The position numbers and the translations under genes are program-made. Source: Taudactylus pleione (taxonomy: Eukaryota; Chordata; Amphibia; Anura; Myobatrachidae). Taken from it: a stretch of 64,000 bases of DNA. Shown one piece after another: positions 21,673 through 34,169 of the stretch (its first letter is position 1; each line of letters begins with the position of its first letter). The DNA lies in NCBI GenBank assembly GCA_031769625.1, contig JAUIMM010000003.1:3510501-3574500 (forward strand), written 5' to 3'. The notes below the pieces were generated by a model. That model was not told where the DNA came from. It was given only the letters and a program-made list of their open reading frames with translations, and ran no database searches.

Positions 21673-22954
21673 ATTGTCTTTCTCCCTATGCTCATTGTCC
21701 TTCTCCCTATACTCATTGTCCTTCTCCCTATGCTCATTGTCCTTCTCCATAAGCTCATTGACTTTCTCCCTAAACTGTTTGTCTCTCTCCCTATGCTTAT
21801 TGACATTCTCCCTATGCTCATTGTCTTTCTCCCAAAGCTGACTGTATTTCTCCCTATGCTCATTGACTTTCTCCCTATGCTCATTGTCTTTCTCCCTATG
21901 CTCATTGACTTTCTCCCTATGCTGATAGTCTTTCTCCCTATGCTCATTGACTTTCTCCCTAAGCTCATTGTCTTTCTCCCTATGCTCATTGACTTTCTCC
22001 CTAAGCTCACTGTCTCTCTCCCTATGCTTATTGACTTTCTCCCTATGCTCATTGTCTTTCTCCCTAAGCTCATTGTCTTTCTCCCTACGCTCATTGTCTT
22101 TCTCCCTAAACTCATTGACTTTCTCCCTAAGCTCACTGTCTTTCTCCCTATGCTCAGTCTTTCTCCCTAAGCTCACTGTCTTTCTCCCTTAGCTCATTGT
22201 CTTTCTCCCTAAGCTCACTGTCTTTCTCCCTAAGCTCATTGACTTTCTCCCTAAGCTCATTGACTTTCTCAACTAAGCTCACTGTCTTTCTCCCTAAGCT
22301 CACTGTCTTTCTCCCTATGCTCATTGACTTTCTCCCTAAGCTCACTGTCTTTCTCCCTAAGCTCATTGACTTTCTCCCTAAGCTCATTGTCTTTCTCCCT
22401 ATGCTCATTGACTTTCTCCCTAAGCTCACTGTCTTTCTCCCTAAGCTCACTGTATTTCTCCCTATGCTCATTGTCTTTCTCCCTATGCTCATTGACTTTC
22501 TCCCTAAGCTCACTGTCTTTCTCCCTATGCTCAGTCTTTCTCCCTAAGCTCACTGTCTTTCTCCCTTAGCTCATTGTCTTTCTCCCTAAGCTCACTGTCT
22601 TTCTCCCTAAGCTCATTGACTTTCTCCCTAAGCTCATTGACTTTCTCAACTAAGCTCACTGTCTTTCTCCCTAAGCTCACTGTCTTTCTCCCTATGCTCA
22701 TTGACTTTCTCCCTAAGCTCACTGTCTTTCTCCCTAAGCTCATTGACTTTCTCCCTAAGCTCATTGTCTTTCTCCCTATGCTCATTGACTTTCTCCCTAA
22801 GCTCACTGTCTTTCTTCCTAAGCTCACTGTATTTCTCCATATGCTCATTGTCTTTCTCCCTATGCTCATTGACTTTCTCCTTAAGCTCACTGTCTTTCTC
22901 CCTAAGCTGCTTGTCTCTCTCCCTATGCTTATTGACTTTCTCTCTATGCTCATT
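21673..22954. repeat. 21-bp repeat block 5 with a roughly 377-bp duplication
   Basis: The frame-breaking trio seen in block 3 occurs here at about 22154-22275 and again at about 22531-22652, an offset of 377 bp. The pair (copy 4, block 5) corresponds to the pair (copy 2, block 3) at an offset near 7.5 kb. Confidence 0.88.
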
Positions 22955-23553
22955 GGGCCTGATTCAGAGCCGGACGCTATTTGCGCTCGCTCATCCTGAA
23001 AATAGGGGTGGCTATTCAAATCAACCGTTCGCTGTTTGCGGTCTGTTCACGCCTCTAGGTCTGAACGAGCGAACAAAACTTGCGGTCGTTTTTTGGGAAA
23101 CTACGCCCCCTGGCCGCTCGCATCCTACGTCATGTCCGCTATTTATTAGATTAATCGAGTACATCGACCAGGGAATGAGCTGCTCGCTATTCTTGTGGTT
23201 GGTTTTTGCTACCACAATTTTGCGAGCAATTCCGGCTCTAAAATAACCCAGTGACGTGGACAATGACGCTGCTGTTTTAAAAATGCACACCCATAAAACG
23301 CCCGTTTTGACCTTTAAGCACGCCTGCGATCGGATCTCCACTCCCCGTTTTCAAGCACCTTCCCCTGTTACCACCCACATACGCCTCATTATGTCACTCA
23401 AATTAGCAGGCATTCGCTATTTTGCGAGCACATGAATTTCGGCCCGACTGACTGGTTCGCGCATGCGTATAATGATCCGTACGCATGCGCAGTTGGGCAA
23501 ACATCGCTCAGAGCGAACGAGATGCCGCTTACGAGTGGCTCTGAATCAGGCCC
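22955..23553. mobile_element. Array transposon copy 5 (B-type)
   Basis: It is 599 bp and shares the B-type markers with copy 3 (CATCCTGAAAATAGG, CGCCCCCTGG, GAGCAATTCC). It lacks copy 3's small deletion, so copy 3 acquired that after the two separated. Confidence 0.9.
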
Positions 23554-25383
23554 ATTGTCTTTCTCCCTATGCTCATTGTCCTTCTCCCTATACTCATTGT
23601 CCTTCTCCCTATGCTCATTGTCCTTCTCCATAAGCTCATTGACTTTCTCCCTAAGCTGCTTGTCTCTCTCCCTATGCTCATTGTCTTTCTCCCTATGCTT
23701 ATTGACTTTCTCCCTATGCTTATTGACTTTCTCCCTATGCTCATTGTCTTTCTCCCTAAGCTCATTGTCTTTCTCCCTAAGCTGACTGTATTTCTCCCTA
23801 CGCTCATTGACTTTCTCCCTACGCTCATTGTCTTTCTCCCTATGCTGATAGTCTTTCTCCCTATGCTCATTGTCCTTCTCCCTATGCTCATTGTCTTTCT
23901 CCCTATGCTCATTGTCTTTCTCCCTAAGCTGACTGTATTTCTCCCTATGCTCATTGACTTTCTCCCTATGCTGATAGTCTTTTTCCCTATGCTGATAGTC
24001 TTTCTCCTTATGCTCATTGACTTTCTCCCTAAACTCATTGTCTTTCTCCCTAAGGTGACTGTATTTCTCCCTATGCTCATTGACTTTCTCCCTAAGATGA
24101 CTGTATTTCTCCTTATGCTGATAGTCTTTCTCCCTATGCTCACTGCCTTTCTCCCTATGCTCATTGTCTTTCTCCCTATACTGATAGTCTTTCTCCCTAT
24201 GCTGATAGTCTTTCTCCCTATGCTCACTGCCTTTCTCCCTATGCTCATTGTCTTTCTCCTTAAGCTGACTGTATTTCTCCTTATACTCATTGTCCTTCTC
24301 CATAAGCTCATTGACTTTCTCCCTAAGCTGCTTGTCTCTCTCCCTATGCTTATTGACTTTCTCCATATGCTCATTGTCTTTCTCCCTAAGCTGACTGTAT
24401 TTCTCCCTACGCTCATTGACTTTCTCCCTACGCTCATTGACTTACTCCCTACGCTCATTGTCTTTCTCACTAAGCTCATTGTCTTTCTCCCTAAGCTGAC
24501 TGTATTTCTCCCTATGCTCATTGTCTTTCTCCCTAAGCTGACTGTATTTTTCCCTATGCTCACTGTCTTTCTCCCTATGCTCACTGTCTTTCTCCCTATG
24601 CTGATTGTCTTTCTCCCTATGCTGATTGTCTTTCTCCCTAAGCTGACTGTATTTCTCCCTACGCTGATAGTCTTTCTCCCTACGCTCATTGTCTTTCTCC
24701 CTATGCTGATAGTCTTTCTCCCTACGCTCATTGACTTTCGCCCTATGCTCATTGTCTTTCTCCCTATGCTGATAGTCTTTCTCCCTATGCTCATTGTCCT
24801 TCTCCCTATGGTCATTGTCTTTCTCCCTAAGCTGACTGTATTTCTCCCTACGCTCATTGACTTTCTCCCAACGCTCATTGACTTTCTCCCTAAGCTTATT
24901 GACTTTCTCTCTATGCTCATTGTGTTTCTTCCTGAGCTAACTGTCTTTCTCCTAATGCTCATTATCTCTCTCCCTATGCACGTTGTCCTTCTCCCTATGC
25001 TCATTGTCTTTCTACATAAGCTCATTGTCTTTCTCCCTATGCTCATTGACTTTCTCCCTAAGCTTATTATCTCTCTCCCTATGCTCATTGTCTTTCGCCC
25101 TATGCTCATTGTCTTTCTCCCTATGCTGATAGTCTTTCTCCCTATGCTCATTGACTTTCTCCCTAAGCTTATTATCTTTCTCCCTATGCTGATAGTCTTT
25201 CTCCCTATGCTCATTGACTTTCTCCCTAAGCTGCTTGTCTCTCTCCCTACGCTCATGGTCTGTCTCCCTAAGCTCACTGACTTTCTCCCTACGCTCATAG
25301 ACTTTCTCCCTGTGCTCATTGTCTTTCTCCCTAAGCTGCTTGTCTCTCTCCCTATGCTTATTGACTTTCTCTCTATGCTCATT
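23554..25383. repeat. 21-bp repeat block 6
   Basis: The left part (23554-24530) matches the start of block 4 (15722-16700) with a few substitutions. The right part matches the end of blocks 2 and 4. It looks like a shorter version of block 4 that lacks the 2160-bp duplication. A minus-strand frame is open for 639 codons through it (25448-23529). Confidence 0.88.
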
Positions 25384-25981
25384 GGGCCTGATTCAGAGCC
25401 GGACGCTATTTGCGCTCGCTCGTCCAGAAAATAGGGGTGGCTATTCAAATCAACCGTTCGCTGTTTGCGGTCTGTTCACGCCTCTAGGCCTGAACGAGCG
25501 AACAAAACTTGCGGTCGTTTTTTGGGAAACTACGCCCTCTGGCCGCTCGCATCCTACGTCATGTCCGCTATTTATTAGATTAATCGAGTACATCGACCAG
25601 GGTATGAGCTGCTCGCTATTCTTGTGGTTGGTTTTTGCTACCACAATTTTGCGAGCAGTTCTGGCTCTAAAATAACCCAGTGACGTGGACAATGACGCTG
25701 CTGTTTTAAAAATGACACCCATAAAACGCTCGTTTTGACCTTTAAGCACGCCTGCGATCGGATCTCCACTCCCCGTTTTCAAGCACCTTCCCCTGTTACC
25801 ACCCACATACGCCTCAACCTGTCACTCAAATTAGCAGGCATTCGCTATTTTGCGAGCACATGAATTTCGGCCACACTGACTGGTTTGCGCATGCGTATAA
25901 TGATCCGTACGCATGCGCAGTTGGGCAAACATCGCTCGGAGCGAACGAGCTGCCGCTTACGAGTGGCTCTGAATCAGGCCC
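25384..25981. mobile_element. Array transposon copy 6 (A-type)
   Basis: It is about 598 bp and A-type, with the GGCCTGAACG change shared with copy 4. It has a one-base loss in AAAATGACACCC and a private CGCCTCAACCTG. This is the rightmost transposon copy; further right the spacers are of the AT-rich type only. Confidence 0.9.
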
Positions 25982-26459
25982 ATTGTCTTTCTCCCTATGC
26001 TCATTGTCCTTCTCCCTATGCTTATTGACTTTCTCCCTATGCTTATTGACTTTCTCCCTATGCTCATTGTCTTTCTCCCTAAGCTGACTGTATTTCTCCC
26101 TACGCTCATTGACTTTCTCCCTACGCTCATTGTCTTTCTCCCTATGCTGATAGTCTTTCTCCCTATGCTCATTGTCCTTCTCCTTATGCTCATTGACTTT
26201 CTTCCTAAGCTCATTGTCTTTCTCCCTAAGCTGACTGTATTTCTCCCTATGCTCATTGACTTTCTCCCTAAGATGACTGTATTTCTTCCTATGCTCATTG
26301 TCTTTCTCCTTAAGCTGACTGTATTTCTCCCTATACTCATTGTCCTTCTCCCTATGCTCATTGACTTTCTCCCTAAGCTGACTGTATTTCTCCCTATGCT
26401 CATTGACTTTCTCCCTAAGCTGATTGTCCATCTCCCTGTGCTCATTGTATTTCCCCCTA
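25982..26459. repeat. 21-bp repeat block 7
   Basis: This short block is made of units also present in the left part of blocks 4 and 6. It ends with TTCCCCCTAAGGGAAATTCA, which leads into the first AT-rich spacer. Confidence 0.85.
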
Positions 26460-27420
26460 AGGGAAATTCACTTAATTTCTCACTATGAAGACTGTCATTG
26501 TCATTGCTCATTGTAGGGGCGTAGAATCCTATTGCCAACTGCCGTCATTAGTAAATGATCTCTGGTCTCCTGTATCCTCTGACCAGTGTCCCGCATCTTT
26601 AGCAAATGATCCCTGGTTTTGTCTGCTCGGGTCTTATCAGTGTCCTCCACTGACTGCTAATGTGTATCAAGCTTCTTATATGTCCCTTTATATCAGAACC
26701 ATTTAAAATCAGAGAGACTAAATTTTTTTTTTTTTCCCTAATATATTTCTTTCCCCTCAATACCCACCATATACCAATCACCACTCACTGATTACCATAT
26801 GTCAATCATGCAGGAAAAGAGTGCCACATCAATCACAAGGCTCTATTCGCAAGGTAATTCGCATATATGCAAATTACCTTGCCCACAATGCATCTTGTTT
26901 GTTATTGATTCCCTCTTTTCCTGTGTTGTTGATATATAGCATTTAATAAACAGTGCATTGCATGTAGTAAGTGTTACAACAGAGAAAAATATAAAAATAT
27001 ATATATTAAAAATAAATAAATATATATATATATATATATATATTGTCTCCCTATTTCTACAGGCATGTAAATTTAACTACCCCCAGTGTAAATATAGTAA
27101 ATTTGATTTTCCTCACTTTGAGGGATTTGCCATGATCTAGGTTGTGGATATTTTCATGTTGGAGAATAGGACATGATTTGAGAATAGAACATGATTCTTA
27201 TGGACAGTCTGTATTCTTATGTGAGTTGTAGGAATGGACCATTGTGGGCTGTAATCCTAGTGAATTATAAAATAGAGTTGTTAAAAAGCATAACGCAGTA
27301 TAGACAACCCAATTTGAATATATATGTAAATTACTTTACCCATAATGCTTTTTGTGTATCTAATCCTGTGGTTTTTTTTGCATAAATACATTAATAAATA
27401 GTGGTGCAATAGAATCTCTA
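26460..27420. repeat. AT-rich spacer copy 1 (full length)
   Basis: The spacer begins GGGAAATTCACTTAATTTCT, then GTAGGGGCGTAGAATCCT. It has a near-duplicate pair CATTAGTAAATGATCTCTGG and TAGCAAATGATCCCTGG, a TA microsatellite (27013-27043), and ends GTGGTGCAATAGAATCTC. Its two halves are themselves old duplicates: ACCTTGCCCACAATGCATCT is paralleled by ACTTTACCCATAATGC, and ATTTAATAAACAGTGCATTG by ATTAATAAATAGTGGTGC. There is no coding capacity. Confidence 0.85.
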
Positions 27421-29339
27421 TTCTCCCTAAACTCATTGACTTTCTCCCTAAGCTCACTGTCTTTCTCCTTAAACTCACTGTCTTTCTCTCTAAACTCATT
27501 GTCTTTCTACCTATGCTCATTGACTTTCTCCATATGCTCATTGTCCTTCTCCCTAAACTGACTGTATTTCTCCCAAAGCTCATTGTCTTTCTCCCTAAGC
27601 TCACTGACTTTCTCCCTATGCTCATTAACTTTCTCCCTATGCTCATTGACTTTCTCCCTAAGATCACTGTCTTTCTCCCTAAGCTCATTGACTTTCTCCT
27701 TAAGCTCTTTGACTTTCTCCCTAAGCTCATTGTCTTTCTCCCTATGCTCATTGACTTTCTCCCTAAACTCACTGTCTTTCTCCCTAAGCTCACTATCTTT
27801 CTCCCTATGCTCATTGACTTTCTCCCTAAGCTCATTGACTTTCTCCCTATGCTCATTGAGTTTCTCCTTATGCTCATTGACTTTCTCCCTAAGCTCACTG
27901 TCTTTCTCCCTAAACTCACTGTCTTTCTCCCTAAGCTCATTGACTTTCTCCCTAAGCTCACTGTCTTTCTCCTTAAGCTCACTGTCTTTCTCCCTAAGCT
28001 CACTGACTTTCTCCCTAAGCTCATTGTCTTTCTCCCTATGCTCATTGACTTTCTCCCTAAGCTCATTGACTTTCTCCATATGCTCATTGTTCTTCTCCCT
28101 AAGCTCATTGTCCTTCTCCCTAAACTGACTGTGTTTCTCCCTAAGCTCATTGACTTTCTCCCTATGCTTATTGACTTTCTCTCTATGCTCATTGTCTTTC
28201 TCCCTGTGCTCATTGTATTTCTCCCTAAGCTGCTTGTCTCTCTCCCTATGGTTATTGACTTTCTCCCTATGCTCATTGTCCTTCTCCCTAAGCTGACTGT
28301 ATTTCTGTCTATGCTGATTGACTTTCTCCCTAAGCTGACTGTATTTTTCCCTATGCTCACTGTCTTTCTCCCTATGCTGATTGTCTTTCTCCCTATGCTG
28401 ATTGTCTTTCTCCCTAAGCTGACTGTATTTCTCCCTACGCTGATAGTCTTTCTCCCTACGCTCATTGTCTTTCTCCCTATGCTGATAGTCTTTCTCCCTA
28501 CGCTCATTGACTTTCGCCCTATGCTCATTGTCTTTCTCCCTATGCTGATAGTCTTTCTCCCTATGGTCATTGTCTTTCTCCCTAAGCTCACTGTCTTTCT
28601 CCCTATGCTCATTGACTTTCTCCCTAAGCTCAATGACTTTCTCCCTATGCTCATTGAGTTTCTCCCTAAGCTCACTGTCTTTCTCCCTAAGCTCATTGAC
28701 TTTCTCCCTAAGCACATTATCTTTCTCCCTATGCTCATTGACTTTCTCCCTAAGATCACTGTATTTCTCCCTATGCTCATTGACTTTCTCCCTAAGATCA
28801 CTGTATTTCTCCCTAAGCTCACTGTCTTTCTCCCTATGCTCATTGACTTTCTCCCTAAGCTCATTGACTTTCTCCCTAAACTCACTGTCTTTCTCCCTAA
28901 GATCACTGACTTTCTCCCTAAGCTCATTGTCTTTCTCCCTAAGCTCATTCACTTTCTCCCTAAGCTCACTGTCTTTCTCCCTAAGCTCACTGACTTTCTC
29001 CCTATGCTCATTGACTTTCTCCCTAAGCTCATTGTCTTTCTCCCTATGCTCATTGACTTTCTCCCTAAGCTCAATGACTTTCTTCCTATGCTCCTTGACT
29101 TACTTCCTAAGCTCACTGTCTTTCTCCCTAAGCTCATTGACTTTCTCCCTAAGCTGACTGTATTTCTCTCTATGCTGATTGACTTTCTCCCTATGGTCAT
29201 TGACTTTCTCCCTAAGCTGACTGTATTTCTCCCTACGCTGATAGTCTTTCTCCCTACGCTCATTGTCTTTCTCCCTACGCTGATAGTCTTTCTCCCTACG
29301 CTCATTGACTTTCTCCCTAAGCTGACTGTATTTCTCTCT
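27421..29339. repeat. 21-bp repeat block 8
   Basis: This block is near-identical to block 9 with an offset of about 2.42 kb at its left end and 2.55 kb at its right end. Plus frame 27513-29387 (624 codons) and minus frame 28948-27281 (555 codons) both run through. Confidence 0.88.
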
Positions 29340-29412
29340 TTAATAAACAGTGCATTGCATGTAGTGTTACAACAGAGAAAAATATAAAAATATATATATT
29401 AAAAATAAATAA

Positions 29413-29447
<35 letters not shown>

Positions 29448-29840
29448 CTCCCTATTTCTACAGGCATGTAAATTTAACTACCCCCAGTGTAAATATAGTA
29501 AATTTGATTTTCCTCACTTTGAGGGATTTGCCATGATCTAGGTTGTGGATATTTTCATGTTGGAGAATAGGACATGATTTGAGAATAGAACATGATTCGA
29601 GAATAGAACATGATTCTTATGGACAGTCTGTATTCTTATGTGAGTTGTAGGAATGGACCATTGTGGGCTGTAATCCTAGTGAATTATAAAATAGAGTTGT
29701 TAAAAAGCATAACGCAGTATAGACAACCCAATTTGAATATATATGTAAATTACTTTACCCATAATGCTTTTTGTGTATCTAATCCTGTGGTTTTTTTTGC
29801 ATAAATACATTAATAAATAGTGGTGCAATAGAATCTCTAT
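29340..29840. repeat. AT-rich spacer copy 2 (truncated)
   Basis: Only the right half is present, from TAATAAACAGTGCATTGCAT onward; the left half, from GGGAAATTC to GATATATAGCATT, is missing. The 21-bp units abut it through TTTCTCTCTTTAATAAAC. It has one extra GATTCGAGAATAGAACAT copy compared with copy 1. The TA run is about 29415-29445. Confidence 0.85.
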
Positions 29841-31884
29841 TCTCCCTAAACTCATTGACTTTCTCCCTAAGCTCACTGTCTTTCTCCTTAAACTCACTGT
29901 CTTTCTCTCTAAACTCATTGTCTTTCTACCTATGCTCATTGACTTTCTCCATATGCTCATTGTCCTTCTCCCTAAACTGACTGTATTTCTCCCAAAGCTC
30001 ATTGTCTTTCTCCCTAAGCTCACTGACTTTCTCGCTATGCTCATTAACTTTCTCCCTATGCTCATTGACTTTCTCCCTAAGATCACTGTCTTTCTCCCTA
30101 AGCTCATTGACTTTCTCCTTAAGCTCTTTGACTGTCTCCCTATGCTCATTGAGTTTCTCCCTATGCTCATTGACTTTCTCCCTAAGCTCACTGTCTATCT
30201 CCCTAAGCTCACTGTCTTTCTCCTTAAGATCATTGACTTTCTCCCTAAGCTCATTGTCTTTCTCCCTATGCTCATTGACTTTCTCCCTAAACTCACTGTC
30301 TTTCTCCCTAAGCTCACTATCTTTCTCCCTATGCTCATTGAGTTTCTCCTTATGCTCATTGACTTTCTCCCTAAGCTCACTGTCTTTCTCCCTAAACTCA
30401 CTGTCTTTCTCCCTAAGCTCATTGACTTTCTCCCTAAGCTCACTGTCTTTCTCCTTAAGCTCACTGTCTTTCTCCCTAAGCTCACTGACTTTCTCCCTAA
30501 GCTCATTGTCTTTCTCCCTATGCTCATTGACTTTCTCCCTAAGCTCATTGACTTTCTCCATATGCTCATTGTTCTTCTCCCTAAGCTCATTGTCCTTCTC
30601 CCTAAACTGACTGTGTTTCTCCCTAAGCTCATTGACTTTCTCCCTATGCTTATTGACTTTCTCTCTATGCTCATTGTCTTTCTCCCTGTGCTCATTGTAT
30701 TTCTCCCTAAGCTGCTTGTCTCTCTCCCTATGGTTATTGACTTTCTCCCTATGCTCATTGTCCTTCTCCCGAAGCTGACTGTATTTCTGTCTATGCTGAT
30801 TGACTTTCTCCCTAAGCTGACTGTATTTTTCCCTATGCTCACTGTCTTTCTCCCTATGCTGATTGTCTTTCTCCCTATGCTGATTGTCTTTCTCCCTAAG
30901 CTGACTGTATTTCTCCCTACGCTGATAGTCTTTCTCCCTACGCTCATTGTCTTTCTCCCTATGCTGATAGTCTTTCTCCCTACGCTCATTGACTTTCGCC
31001 CTACGCTCATTGTCTTTCTCCCTATGCTGATAGTCTTTCTCCCTACGCTCATTGACTTTCGCCCTATGCTCATTGTCTTTCTCCCTATGCTGATAGTCTT
31101 TCTCCCTATGGTCATTGTCTTTCTCCCTAAGCTCACTGTCTTTCTCCCTATGCTCATTGACTTTCTCCCTAAGCTCAATGACTTTCTCCCTATGCTCATT
31201 GAGTTTCTCCCTAAGCTCACTGTCTTTCTCCCTAAGCTCATTGACTTTCTCCCTAAGCACATTATCTTTCTCCCTATGCTCATTGACTTTCTCCCTAAGA
31301 TCACTGTATTTCTCCCTATGCTCATTGACTTTCTCCCTAAGATCACTGTATTTCTCCCTAAGCTCACTGTCTTTCTCCCTATGCTCATTGACTTTCTCCC
31401 TAAGCTCATTGACTTTCTCCCTAAACTCACTGTCTTTCTCCCTAAGATCACTGACTTTCTCCCTAAGCTCATTGTCTTTCTCCCTAAGCTCATTCACTTT
31501 CTCCCTAAGCTCACTGTCTTTCTCCCTAAGCTCACTGACTTTCTCCCTATGCTCATTGACTTTCTCCCTAAGCTCATTGTCTTTCTCCCTATGCTCATTG
31601 ACTTTCTCCCTAAGCTCAATGACTTTCTTCCTATGCTCCTTGACTTACTTCCTAAGCTCACTGTCTTTCTCCCTAAGCTCATTGACTTTCTCCCTAAGCT
31701 GACTGTATTTCTCTCTATGCTGATTGACTTTCTCCCTATGGTCATTGACTTTCTCCCTAAGCTGACTGTATTTCTCCCTACGCTGATAGTCTTTCTCCCT
31801 ACGCTCATTGTCTTTCTCCCTACGCTGATAGTCTTTCTCCCTACGCTCATTGACTTTCTCCCTAAGCTGACTGTATTTCTCTCT
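29841..31884. repeat. 21-bp repeat block 9
   Basis: This is the sister of block 8. Differences include insertion of a CGCCCTACGCTC / CGCCCTATGCTC pair of units near 30995-31070. Plus frame 29932-31932 is 666 codons; minus frame 31497-29926 is 523 codons. Confidence 0.88.
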
Positions 31885-31953
31885 TTAATAAACAGTGCAT
31901 TGCATGTAGTGTTACAACAGAGAAAAATATAAAAATATATATATTAAAAATAA

Positions 31954-32004
<51 letters not shown>

Positions 32005-32397
32005 CTCCCTATTTCTACAGGCATGTAAATTTAACTACCCCCAGTGTAAATATAGTAAATTTGATTTTCCTCACTTTGAGGGATTTGCCATGATCTAGGT
32101 TGTGGATATTTTCATGTTGGAGAATAGGACATGATTTGAGAATAGAACATGATTCGAGAATAGAACATGATTCTTATGGACAGTCTGTATTCTTATGTGA
32201 GTTGTAGGAATGGACCATTGTGGGCTGTAATCCTAGTGAATTATAAAATAGAGTTGTTAAAAAGCATAACGCAGTATAGACAACCCAATTTGAATATATA
32301 TGTAAATTACTTTACCCATAATGCTTTTTGTGTATCTAATACTGTGGTTTTTTTTGCATAAATACATTAATAAATAGTGGTGCAATAGAATCTCTAT
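31885..32397. repeat. AT-rich spacer copy 3 (truncated)
   Basis: It has the same truncation point and the same CTCTTTAATAAACAG junction as copy 2, so both derive from one truncated ancestor. The TA run is expanded to about 45 bp (31958-32002). Confidence 0.85.
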
Positions 32398-34169
32398 TCT
32401 CCCTAAACTCATTGACTTTCTCCCTAAGCTCACTGTCTTTCTCCTTAAACTCACTGTCTTTCTCTCTAAACTCATTGTCTTTCTACCTATGCTCATTGAC
32501 TTTCTCCATATGCTCATTGTCCTTCTCCCTAAACTGACTGTATTTCTCCCAAAGCTCATTGTCTTTCTCCCTAAGCTCACTGACTTTCTCCCTATGCTCA
32601 TTAACTTTCTCCCTATGCTCATTGACTTTCTCCCTAGGATCACTGTCTTTCTCCCTAAGCTCATTGACTTTCTCCTTAAGCTCTTTGACTGTCTCCCTAT
32701 GCTCATTGAGTTTCTCCCTATGCTCATTGACTTTCTCCCTAAGCTCACTGTCTATCTCCCTAAGCTCACTGTCTTTCTCCTTAAGATCATTGACTTTCTC
32801 CCTAAGCTCATTGTCTTTCTCCCTATGCTCATTGACTTTCTCCCTAAACTCACTGTCTTTCTCCCTAAGCTCACTATCTTTCTCCCTATGCTCATTGAGT
32901 TTCTCCTTATGCTCATTGACTTTCTCCCTAAGCTCACTGTCTTTCTCCCTAAACTCATTGACTTTCTCCCTAAGCTCACTGTCTTTCTCCTTAAGCTCAC
33001 TGTCTTTCTCCCTAAGCTCACTGACTTTCTCCCTAAGCTCATTGTCTTTCTCCCTATGCTCATTGACTTTCTCCCTAAGCTCATTGACTTTCTCCATATG
33101 CTCATTGTTCTTCTCCCTAAGCTCATTGTCCTTCTCCCTAAACTGACTGTGTTTCTCCCTAAGCTCATTGACTTTCTCCCTATGCTTATTGACTTTCTCT
33201 CTATGCTCATTGTCTTTCTCCCTGTGCTCATTGTATTTCTCCCTAAGCTGCTTGTCTCTCTCCCTATGGTTATTGACTTTCTCCCTATGCTCATTGTCCT
33301 TCTCCCGAAGCTGACTGTATTTCTGTCTATGCTGATTGACTTTCTCCCTAAGCTGACTGTATTTTTCCCTATGCTCACTGTCTTTCTCCCTATGCTGATT
33401 GTCTTTCTCCCTATGCTGATTGTCTTTCTCCCTAAGCTGACTGTATTTCTCCCTACGCTGATAGTCTTTCTCCCTACGCTCATTGTCTTTCTCCCTATGC
33501 TGATAGTCTTTCTCCCTACGCTCATTGACTTTCGCCCTATGCTCATTGTCTTTCTCCCTATGCTGATAGTCTTTCTCCCTATGGTCATTGTCTTTCTCCC
33601 TAAGCTCACTGTCTTTCTCCCTATGCTCATTGACTTTCTCCCTATGCTCACTGTCTTTCTCCCTAAGCACATTATCTTTCTCCCTATGCTCATTGACTTT
33701 CTCCCTAAGATCACTGTATTTCTCCCTAAGCTCACTGTCTTTCTCCCTATGCTCATTGACTTTCTCCCTAAACTCACTGTCTTTCTCCCTAAGCTCATTC
33801 ACTTTCTCCCTAAACTCACTGTCTTTCTCCCTAAGCTCACTGACTTTCTCCCTATGCTCATTGTCTTTCTCCCTATGCTCATTGACTTTCTCCCTAAGCT
33901 CAATGACTTTCTTCCTATGCTCAATGACTTTCTTCCTATGCTCCTTGACTTACTCCCTAAGCTCATTGACTTTCTCCCTAAACTGACTGTATTTCTCTCT
34001 ATGCTGATTGACTTTCTCCCTATGGTCATTGTCTTTCTCCCTAAACTGACTGTATTTCTCCCTATGCTCACTGTCTTTCTCCCTAAGCTGACTGTATTTC
34101 TCCCTATGCTCATTGACTTTCTCCCTAAGCTGACTGTATTTCTCCCTATGCTCATTGTCTTTCCCCCTA
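32398..34169. repeat. 21-bp repeat block 10
   Basis: It matches blocks 8 and 9 over its left two thirds but is shorter on the right. It ends with the TTCCCCCTAAGGGAAATTC junction found at spacer copies 1 and 6. Confidence 0.88.
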
